From Verrucomicrobiia bacterium (lineage in GTDB: Bacteria > Verrucomicrobiota > Verrucomicrobiia > Opitutales > Cerasicoccaceae): a stretch of 64,000 nucleotides of DNA. The position numbers were made by a program, and so were the translations under genes. Below, in pieces: positions 56,025 through 62,716 of this stretch (position 1 is its first letter; every line of letters begins with the position of its first letter). The notes below the pieces were generated by a model that saw only the letters and a program-made list of their open reading frames with translations, was not told the origin of the DNA and did no database searches. The DNA lies in the NCBI GenBank assembly GCA_030432235.1, contig JAUIHT010000001.1, forward strand, positions 496,001-560,000, written 5' to 3'.

Positions 56025-56049
56025 CTTGGAAAGTCTTGTGAAAGTTCTT

Positions 56050-56127
56050 CTAGGCCCGTGCGAATGCGGTCGAGGTTACGAGTACCACGACTACGCTTAC
56101 GAGCACGGTTACGAAGTTGAACTTCAT
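56050..56127 (-). CDS. Leader peptide of the ilvB attenuator
   Basis: A 25-codon frame, ATG at 56127 and TAG at 56050-56052. It encodes eight valines (positions 6, 8, 10, 12-15, 17), two leucines and three threonines; codons 10-17 read VSVVVVLV. The GCA TTC GCA codons 21-23 contain the antiterminator arm, close to the stop, so a ribosome that finishes would mask it and a ribosome stalled on Val/Leu codons would free it. It plays the part of ivbL in E. coli. The sequence could also be read as a signal peptide, but nothing follows it. Confidence 0.85.
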   Translation of the reverse strand: MKFNFVTVLVSVVVVLVTSTAFARA

Positions 56128-56138
56128 GATTAGCAGTC

Positions 56139-56167
56139 TATCAATACTTCGGGCAGAGCCTTGTCAA
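56139..56167 (-). promoter_or_regulatory. Promoter of the ilvB leader
   Basis: Minus-strand TTGACA (56162-56167) is a perfect -35 box. After 17 bases comes TTGATA (56139-56144), and 11 bases later the leader ATG. The mRNA would therefore start about five bases before the leader peptide. Confidence 0.7.
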
Positions 56168-56201
56168 AGGCAAATTCTCATAAAAGGCGCCGTGTCGGGC
56201 C

Positions 56202-58007
56202 TTACTGACGCCGATGGATGCCGATGGTGGCGCTGATGGTGGAGTACCCACCCTGGCCGTTCATGGTGGCGTCGTGGCTCCAGATGTTGTCTGTGGGGAA
56301 GCCGTAGTCGAACTGCTGTTGGTTGACGCTGGTGGGCATGGGCGAGACCGTGCGATTGCTGGCGCTGCCGATGATGGAGCTGTCGTGGATGAGCTTGGAG
56401 TAGACGCTGAAGCGAACGTTGCTGTTGGACGTGCTATAGTACGAAGCCGCGTCGGTCCAGGCTGAGGGCGTCCACATGCCGTTGCTGGTACTGGGATTTG
56501 CTTCCACGCTGGGGAAGTACGTGCCCAGGATGTTGGCCCAGCCTTTGAAGTCGTCTGACGTGTGGGCATAGCCGCGCAGGATGGCCGACTGGATGTCGTT
56601 GACCAGTACGTTGGTGACGTTGGCCTGGGAGAAGAGGTCGTAGCTCTTGCCCGTGTAAGTGGACGGGTCGATGGTGAACGAGGTTACCATGCTCGTACCG
56701 CTCTTGTCGTAGGTATTGATCGTCCATACTGGTTTGGCGGGGGCGGCGTTCGCAGTGATGACGCCGTAATAGCCGTCTGTTGTTTGCTGACTGACCTGGA
56801 TGGGGTATTTGATACCCGTTGCCCCGGCGGCGCGGTATTGGGTGGTCAGGTAGGTGAGGTAAGTGTCGAAAAACGCCTGCCAGGCAGCGGGTTTGTTGTG
56901 GACGTCCATGTAGCGGAAGGGGGACAGGATGCGGTACACATCGCTACCGCTCTTGACCACCGAATCCTTCCAGTCCACGCCGCCGAAGGGGTTCCACGTG
57001 GCGCTATCGAAAGTGGCGGCGATGGCCTTTGTGGGTTTGATGATACCCACCGGGCCGCGCAGGTTACCCCAGGAGGAGCCTACTTTGAAGACACCTTCCA
57101 CCGTCATGGGAATGGACAGGAAGTCCACCGTGGTGGTGTTGAGCGTGAGGGTGCCACCGGTGTAGGTGAACTCCACCTTGTCGACGATAAAGTCCCCCGT
57201 CAGGAAATCGATGAACTCCGCAAAGGGTGGGATGGAGGTGCCACTGGTTTTCCAGGAGCTCCAGCCCGCGTGGCTGAAGGGCGATTCAGCCACGTAGACC
57301 CGGCTGTCCACCAAGTCGTTGTTAGGGATGATGACGTATTTGCGGATGGGCTTTTTTCCGGTCTTCTTGGCTATTTGTGAGGTGTCTCCGGTGTAGGCCG
57401 GCAGATCTTCCCAGGGAATGAAGCAGGGCTTTACCTCCGCGTTATTGCCCGGGGTGTACATCGTCAGTGGCAGGGTTTTTAGCGGGGTGCCTTTGTGGGG
57501 ATTGGTGGCTTTCTTCTGGAAACCCCAATAGTTAGCGCCGTTGTTACTGGTGATACACACGCCGCTGATGGGCTGGCTGTCAAATTGTTCAAAGACAAGG
57601 TAGTACTCGCCCTTAGCGAGCTTGGGCATGGTGTCCTTGCGCGGCGACGTAATCCAGCTCTGTCCACTATTCAGGTAGAAGCTGCGCTCGTCGTTGATCG
57701 AGCTGCCGTTGTCGAAATAGACCCAGCCCAGGACATCTCCGTTACCGGGAGAGTCGACCGGGAAAGAGCACCAGAACCAAGGGTAAGAGGACTGGGAGGT
57801 CCACATCCAGCCGAACTCGTTGTGGTCGTAGACAAAGTAACCGCCATCTCCGGCATCGGCGACGGTGAGCGTGCCGAGCTTGTTGTGGACGATGTCGGGC
57901 AGAACTCCATCGTAGTCACCCAGCCAAGGCAGGTCTTGGGCGGCCAGCGGCAGGACGCCCAGGCAGACGGATAGGAGGACGTATCTGAAAGCAGAGGAGA
58001 GTATCAT
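56202..58007 (-). CDS. Exported protein with W-rich module and GH64-like (beta-1,3-glucanase) domain
   Basis: A 601-residue exported protein (signal peptide MILSSAFRYVLLSVCLGVLPLAAQ). Residues 40-110 form a Trp/Tyr-rich module (HNEFGWMWTSQSSYPWFW) like that in the 45353-46381 protein. The remainder resembles the GH64/thaumatin-like beta-1,3-glucanase fold: YVIIPNNDLVDSRVYVAESPF, TTTVDFLSIPMTVEG, IYSKLIHD-like VYSKLIHDSS and FDYGFPTDNIWS. The family call rests on remembered motifs, and catalytic acids were not assigned. A glucan-binding or -degrading role outside the cell is plausible. Confidence 0.6.
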   Translation of the reverse strand: MILSSAFRYVLLSVCLGVLPLAAQDLPWLGDYDGVLPDIVHNKLGTLTVADAGDGGYFVYDHNEFGWMWTSQSSYPWFWCSFPVDSPGNGDVLGWVYFDNGSSINDERSFYLNSGQSWITSPRKDTMPKLAKGEYYLVFEQFDSQPISGVCITSNNGANYWGFQKKATNPHKGTPLKTLPLTMYTPGNNAEVKPCFIPWEDLPAYTGDTSQIAKKTGKKPIRKYVIIPNNDLVDSRVYVAESPFSHAGWSSWKTSGTSIPPFAEFIDFLTGDFIVDKVEFTYTGGTLTLNTTTVDFLSIPMTVEGVFKVGSSWGNLRGPVGIIKPTKAIAATFDSATWNPFGGVDWKDSVVKSGSDVYRILSPFRYMDVHNKPAAWQAFFDTYLTYLTTQYRAAGATGIKYPIQVSQQTTDGYYGVITANAAPAKPVWTINTYDKSGTSMVTSFTIDPSTYTGKSYDLFSQANVTNVLVNDIQSAILRGYAHTSDDFKGWANILGTYFPSVEANPSTSNGMWTPSAWTDAASYYSTSNSNVRFSVYSKLIHDSSIIGSASNRTVSPMPTSVNQQQFDYGFPTDNIWSHDATMNGQGGYSTISATIGIHRRQ

Positions 58008-58014
58008 AGGTTGT

Positions 58015-58043
58015 TTATTAAGTTGAAGATTGAGAGGCGACAA
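58015..58043 (-). promoter_or_regulatory. Promoter of the GH64-like gene
   Basis: Minus-strand TTGTCG (58038-58043), 17 bases, TAATAA (58015-58020), with only seven bases to the ATG at 58007. Transcription should start at or one base before the ATG, giving a leaderless mRNA. Confidence 0.6.
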
Positions 58044-58085
58044 GCTGTTAGAGCGTCCTTGAGCCACCAATATTCCCCCCCAGGC

Positions 58086-59012
58086 TCAAGCGATTCTGGG
58101 GGCCTGAGGCGATTCGGAGGCGGGCTTGTCTCCGTGCGGATGAAGCACGACCGGCAGGCTCAATGCGAAGAGCGCGTTGACCAGCTTGACCAACAGCCAG
58201 AGCACCGCCAGGGGAAGCAGGATGACCTGGATGACGAATATCCCAGCGAAGAGCCACGTCAGCGTGAGCAGGTTCTCGATGATGTCGCCGAGGTTGGCGC
58301 TCATCTGACCGAGGGCGTCCTTGAGCGCGGTGGCTTTCTTCTCAATGAAGACGCGGCTGTTACTGACCGTGCCCCAGAAGCCGTCGCTTTCGGGGAAGTC
58401 GATTTCACGCAGCGTCTGCCAGTTGCCGGTGTCGAGGGCCAGCTCGGCATTGGCGCGCTGAATCTCGCCGGCGAAAAAGTGTTCGAGCAGGTAGTCGTTG
58501 GCCGCGGAGGTCAGCGGCAGGAGGAAGCGTGCCACCAGGATGAGAGCGCACACCCGCAGCAGGAAATACTGCAGGCGCTTGGTGCGTTGCCCCGGAATCA
58601 GTGCCGCGAGGGAAAAACCTATCAGGACGATGCCCAGCAGCGTGGGGGCGAGCGAGACCCCCATCTCGTAGGCAAGTTTCTGGATGCCCAGTGAGACAAT
58701 CGCGGTCACGAGCACGTTGGAGAGCCGCTCGGTCATGTCGTCGATGGGGTCGAGCACCTTGCCCGCCGCCAGCGAGATGCCCAGGCCAGCCGGCTCGAGT
58801 TGCACCTCAGAATCCCCGATGACGGACACGGTGGCGTTGATTACCCGACAGGTCGCATAGGCGACCCCCGCCTGGGTCATGGCCGATTCGAAATAGGCGT
58901 CCGCCGGAGCGTCGACCACCGGCACCTCCCGGCCGGGAATCAGCAGAAGAAGGATGGCCAGGACGAATCCAAGGCCGGCGCGCGCCAGTCGTGTTTGCAG
59001 GGAAGACATCAT
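58086..59012 (-). CDS. Hypothetical polytopic membrane protein
   Basis: A 308-residue protein with about six hydrophobic segments: one near the N terminus (AGLGFVLAILLLLIPG), two or three between 100 and 170 (LAPTLLGIVLIGFSLAALIPG, VCALILVARFLLPLTSAA) and a hairpin near 255-292 (LTWLFAGIFVIQVILLPLAVLWLLVKLVNALFALSL). The region between 180 and 250 is soluble. No family is recognised. It is downstream of hicA on the same strand by seven bases. Confidence 0.65.
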   Translation of the reverse strand: MMSSLQTRLARAGLGFVLAILLLLIPGREVPVVDAPADAYFESAMTQAGVAYATCRVINATVSVIGDSEVQLEPAGLGISLAAGKVLDPIDDMTERLSNVLVTAIVSLGIQKLAYEMGVSLAPTLLGIVLIGFSLAALIPGQRTKRLQYFLLRVCALILVARFLLPLTSAANDYLLEHFFAGEIQRANAELALDTGNWQTLREIDFPESDGFWGTVSNSRVFIEKKATALKDALGQMSANLGDIIENLLTLTWLFAGIFVIQVILLPLAVLWLLVKLVNALFALSLPVVLHPHGDKPASESPQAPRIA

Positions 59013-59019
59013 GCCCTGC

Positions 59020-59259
59020 CTATAAGGTGTCGATAATCGCTTGTCGTGAACATCCTTTATGCTCAGACACCGCGCGCAGGATACTGTTCAAAGTTCCAAT
59101 GCGAAGAGGCTTGTGAGCGGGAACTGAAACACGGTGAGCTCCCGGCTTATCTGTATCCAGAATGATGTGGCTGCCGCTCTGATGGACGATGGTGTAGTCC
59201 CACTTGCGGCAGAGCGTCTGCGCCAAGTCAATGCCGTTGAGATTTCTCGGGAGCTTCAT
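59020..59259 (-). CDS. hicA: HicA-family mRNA interferase toxin
   Basis: A 79-residue HicA-like double-stranded RNA-binding-fold toxin. The catalytic His is in HQSGSHIILDTD, and VPAHKPLRIGTLNSILRAV is the family signature; LPRNLNGIDLAQTLCRKWDY is the usual N terminus. It would cleave mRNA unless bound by HicB. It follows hicB by 57 bases on the same strand. Confidence 0.88.
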   Translation of the reverse strand: MKLPRNLNGIDLAQTLCRKWDYTIVHQSGSHIILDTDKPGAHRVSVPAHKPLRIGTLNSILRAVSEHKGCSRQAIIDTL

Positions 59260-59316
59260 GGTATCAGTCCACCCACCTTAGTAGCGAATGTAAATACCAA
59301 GGTACTGGAAATATGA

Positions 59317-59520
59317 CTACACGGTAACCACTTCATCTCGAACCATATGCAGGCGGATGCTTACGGGCTTGGGTTTGTCGAAAAAGTAAGCTTCGGTGGC
59401 GTCCCTGACCATGGCACGCAACTCCTCCCAGGTGTCTCCTTGGGTGATGATACTTTCGGTCAGGCATTCGGCGACGTAGCCGCTGTCCGCTTCCTGGGTT
59501 ACCTCGAATACGAGTTCCAT
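59317..59520 (-). CDS. hicB: HicB-family antitoxin
   Basis: A 67-residue partial-RNase-H-like HicB antitoxin: ELVFEVTQEADSGYVAECL, then IITQGDTWEELRAMVRDATEAYF, the classical HicB fold with GDTxEEL. No C-terminal DNA-binding domain is present, unlike many HicB proteins, so operon autorepression may need another factor. It precedes hicA, the reverse of the most common gene order. ATG 59520 was chosen over the frame start at 59547. Confidence 0.85.
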   Translation of the reverse strand: MELVFEVTQEADSGYVAECLTESIITQGDTWEELRAMVRDATEAYFFDKPKPVSIRLHMVRDEVVTV

Positions 59521-59682
59521 TTTTCTATGCTTATCGGCTTGCGGCATCTTCTCAATGCAAAATAACGCCTTAAAACGACCCCCGAAAAAAGCCTTTTCAG
59601 GTGGGGGCTGGCTGTGTGAGAATTGACGGAATTTTGGGAGAGCGTCCGCGCTCTGCGGTTCTTCTCCCGCTAACTATTGCTT

Positions 59683-61026
59683 ATGAAAATCGTTGTCGTT
59701 GGAGCCGGAGAGGTAGGCCGCTTCCTTTGCCAGACTTTGAGCGAGTCGGGCCACGATGTTATCGTGATTGAAAGTTCGGGGACCACCGCCCAGGAGGTCG
59801 ACGAGGCCGCCGATGTGCGTGTGCTGGAGGGCAACGGCGCGTCTGCGGAGCTTCTCAAGGATGCCGGGGTGGGTGAGTGCGACTTCTTCCTAGCCATGAC
59901 CAGTGACGACCGCACGAACCTGATTTCCAGTTCGCTGGCCAAGGCGCTGGGCGCGCGGGTAACCATTGCCCGCATCCACGACCAGACCTATTCGGACAAC
60001 TCCCACGTCAACTACCAGTTGCACTTCGGCATCGACTTCCTCATCAACCCGGAGGCGCTCAGCGCGGTGGCGCTGGCCAAGGCCATCCGGCATCCCGGGC
60101 GTGTGGCGGTGGAGAACTTCGCCCGCGGGGAAATCGAGGTACAGCAGGTGCGCGTCAGCCCGAAGTCGAAGTACGTGGGCAAGCGATTCGGGGAAATGCG
60201 GCTGGGGCAGGGCGTGTACATCGGCCTCCTCCAGCGGGAGGGCCAGATTGAGATTCCCACCCCCGACTTAGTCCTGCAGGCGGGTGACCTCGCCACGCTT
60301 TTCGGACGCACGGACATGGTTAACGAAATCCGGCAAAAGATGGAGCCGGCCAGCCAGACCGATCTGGTGCGTGTGGTGCTCTTCGGTGGGTCGGAAACCA
60401 CTATTGCGCTGGTGCGCCTGCTCAAGAATCCGCGCTTCAAGATTCGCGTCATGGAAAGCGATGCCAAGCTGTGCCAGCAACTGGCCGAGCGCTTTCCGCA
60501 TGTCACTGTCATCCACGGCAGTGCCACCAGCCTGCGCCTGATGGAAGAAGAGCAAATCGGCAGTGCCGACTATTTCGTGGCCTGCACCAAGGACGACGAG
60601 AACAACATCATGACCTGTCTGCAGGCGCGCAAGCTCGGCGCATCCCACGTGCAGTTGGTCATCAACAAGCCTGACTACGAGGAGGTCCTCGACGAACTGA
60701 AAAACACCTTGGGAGTCGAGTTGGCGGTGGCGCCGCGCACGGCCACGGTCCAGGAGGTCATGCGCTACATTTCGCGCGAGTCCAGCCAGGAGCTGGTCGA
60801 GCTGCCGGACAATTCCGGCAAAATCCTCGAAGTCCGCGTGGCCGACCACAGCCCGATGGTGGGCAAGGCCATCCGCAATATGCCGAGCGGCGTTGTCGTG
60901 GTGGTGCTCATGCACAAGTTCCAGGCAAAGCTGCCTGCCGCCGATGACGTCATTTTGGCCGGTGACCGTCTCGTCGTCATCGTGCGCGAGGACAAGGTCA
61001 AGGAACTGCTCAATATGCTCACGTAA
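59683..61026 (+). CDS. trkA: Trk potassium uptake regulatory protein TrkA
   Basis: A 447-residue cytoplasmic protein with two RCK units. The first has the NAD motif IVVVGAGEVGRFLCQTL with acidic IESSG, the second RVVLFGGSETTIALVRLL; each is followed by a TrkA-C domain (EIEVQQVRVSPKSKYVGKRF and GKILEVRVADHSPMVGKAI). It gates the potassium channel TrkH encoded next. ATG 59683 is preferred over the TTG at 59677. The gap to trkH is filled by a large inverted repeat. Confidence 0.94.
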   Translation: MKIVVVGAGEVGRFLCQTLSESGHDVIVIESSGTTAQEVDEAADVRVLEGNGASAELLKDAGVGECDFFLAMTSDDRTNLISSSLAKALGARVTIARIHDQTYSDNSHVNYQLHFGIDFLINPEALSAVALAKAIRHPGRVAVENFARGEIEVQQVRVSPKSKYVGKRFGEMRLGQGVYIGLLQREGQIEIPTPDLVLQAGDLATLFGRTDMVNEIRQKMEPASQTDLVRVVLFGGSETTIALVRLLKNPRFKIRVMESDAKLCQQLAERFPHVTVIHGSATSLRLMEEEQIGSADYFVACTKDDENNIMTCLQARKLGASHVQLVINKPDYEEVLDELKNTLGVELAVAPRTATVQEVMRYISRESSQELVELPDNSGKILEVRVADHSPMVGKAIRNMPSGVVVVVLMHKFQAKLPAADDVILAGDRLVVIVREDKVKELLNMLT

Positions 61027-61027
61027 T

Positions 61028-61164
61028 GAAGTGCTCTAGTGCTTGGTACTTAGTGCTTCGTTTTTCATTTATGACTTACCGTTCTATGCCAGAGCCAAGC
61101 GTCAGGCCCTACATACCAAAACACTCCCAAACCAAGCACCAGGCACCAAGCACTAGAGCACTTC
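61028..61164. repeat. Large palindrome of 7-base words between trkA and trkH
   Basis: GAAGTGCTCTAGTGCTTGG at 61028-61046 is perfectly complementary to 61146-61164 (19 bp). Counting 36 bases inward, 32 positions pair. The arms are built of 7-base words AGTGCTT, GGTACTT, AGTGCTT on the left and AAGCACC, AGGCACC, AAGCACT on the right. It occupies the whole intercistronic space from the TAA of trkA to just before trkH. Confidence 0.9.
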
Positions 61165-61171
61165 TCTCGGC

Positions 61172-62665
61172 ATGAACTACCGTATCCTTTTCAAGCTGCT
61201 CAGCGTCATCATGTCGACCGTGGCGCTGGCCTTCCTGGCCAGTTATACGGTGGGCGCGGTGTTTTTTGCCGGGCCGGATGAGTCCGATTTCATGGACGAG
61301 TGGTGGCTGAGCATCGGCATCGCCGGACTGCTGGCAGTGCTCTTTCGCGTGCTGGGCATGGGGGCCAGCCCCAAGATTTTTCGTAAGGAGGGACTGGCCA
61401 CCATCGGCCTGGGCTGGATTCTGGCGAGCCTGGTCGGAGCGCTGCCCTATGCTCTGTGCGTGCCGGGGGTGTCCGTGGCGGATGCCATCTTTGAATCGGC
61501 ATCGGGGCTGACCACGACCGGGGCCTCCGTCATTGCCGAGATTGAGTCGATGCCGCACAGCATCCTGTTCTGGCGCTGCCTGAGCCAGTGGATCGGCGGC
61601 CTGGGTGTGGTGGTGTTCTTCGTGGCGTTACTGTCCTTTCTCGGCGCGGGCGCGAAGATACTGTATTCCAATGAGTCCAGTGGCCAGTCCGCCGATATCG
61701 AGTCGGGCCGCATTCAGAAGGGCGTCTGGCAGATTCTCTGGCTCTACGTGTTGCTGTCGGCTTTCTGCGCGGCGGCTTTCCGTCTGGGTGGCATGGGCTG
61801 GTTCGACGCGGTCTGCCACATGTTCACGACGCTGTCGACGGGTGGTTTCAGCAACTACAACACCAGCTTCGGCGCCTTTGAGAGTCCCGCGCTGGAGTGG
61901 ATTGCGATTGTTTTCATGGCCCTGGGCGGCACGAGTTTTTTCTACATGATCCGTGTCGTCACGCGCCGCAACTGGGGCGCCTGCAAGCACACCGAGGTCA
62001 CGGCCTATTATGGGATAATCATAGCCGTCTCCCTGCTCATTGCCTGCATCCTGTACTGGCACATGAACAACATCATGTTTCGTGAGCCCATGTCGTTTGG
62101 CGAGGCCCTGCGCACTTCCACCTTTCAGGTCATCTCGATTATGACCACCACCGGCTTTACGACGGTGGACTACCAGAGTTGGCTGCCGGTCACGCACACG
62201 ATCTTCCTCGGGTTGATGATCATCGGGGGCTGCTCCGGCTCGACGGGGGGTGGCGTCAAGGTCGTGCGTGTGGTGGTGGCATTGAAAATCAGTCTGCGGC
62301 AAATCGAGCAGGCCTTCCGCAGCCATGTCGTTCGCCCCATCCGTATGAACGGGCGCGCGCTCGATACGGAGGACCAGGATACCGTCCTGCGCATCCTCCT
62401 GCTTTACACGCTGATTTGTCTGGGTTCCTTGCCGATCATCGCCGTGCTACAGGTCAACATGAGCTTCGAGGGTTCCATTGCCGCCATGTTCGCCTGCTTC
62501 TTCAACATCGGACCAGGCTTCGCCGAGGTCGGCCCGGCGGCCAACTACGATTTCATGGAGCCATTCACGAAGCTATTCCTTTCGCTCCTCATGATTATGG
62601 GTCGCCTCGAAATCTACGCCGTCCTCGTGCTCTTCTCGCCCTCCCTCTGGCGTAAGTTCCACTGA
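61172..62665 (+). CDS. trkH: Trk potassium uptake channel TrkH
   Basis: A 497-residue membrane protein of the TrkH/KtrB family. The four pore loops with filter glycines are visible: SGLTTTGASVI, TTLSTGGFSNYN, IMTTTGFTTVDY and FFNIGPGFAEVG, each after a pore helix, giving eight outer helices plus two N-terminal ones. It moves K+ into the cell under control of TrkA. The ATG at 61172 is eight bases after the palindrome. Confidence 0.95.
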   Translation: MNYRILFKLLSVIMSTVALAFLASYTVGAVFFAGPDESDFMDEWWLSIGIAGLLAVLFRVLGMGASPKIFRKEGLATIGLGWILASLVGALPYALCVPGVSVADAIFESASGLTTTGASVIAEIESMPHSILFWRCLSQWIGGLGVVVFFVALLSFLGAGAKILYSNESSGQSADIESGRIQKGVWQILWLYVLLSAFCAAAFRLGGMGWFDAVCHMFTTLSTGGFSNYNTSFGAFESPALEWIAIVFMALGGTSFFYMIRVVTRRNWGACKHTEVTAYYGIIIAVSLLIACILYWHMNNIMFREPMSFGEALRTSTFQVISIMTTTGFTTVDYQSWLPVTHTIFLGLMIIGGCSGSTGGGVKVVRVVVALKISLRQIEQAFRSHVVRPIRMNGRALDTEDQDTVLRILLLYTLICLGSLPIIAVLQVNMSFEGSIAAMFACFFNIGPGFAEVGPAANYDFMEPFTKLFLSLLMIMGRLEIYAVLVLFSPSLWRKFH

Positions 62666-62716
62666 TGGTGTGTAGCCGATACCCAAGGCTCAGCGATGAA
62701 GTTGATGAGACATATC

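Noticed and set aside
56050-56127. Signal-peptide-like small secreted peptide
   Set aside because: The frame ends directly after the hydrophobic stretch. Terminator, antiterminator pairing and ilvB position fit a leader peptide far better.
58011-58694. 227-codon plus-strand frame
   Set aside because: Covers the promoter of the GH64-like gene and lies opposite a membrane-protein gene; charged, Gln-rich shadow sequence.
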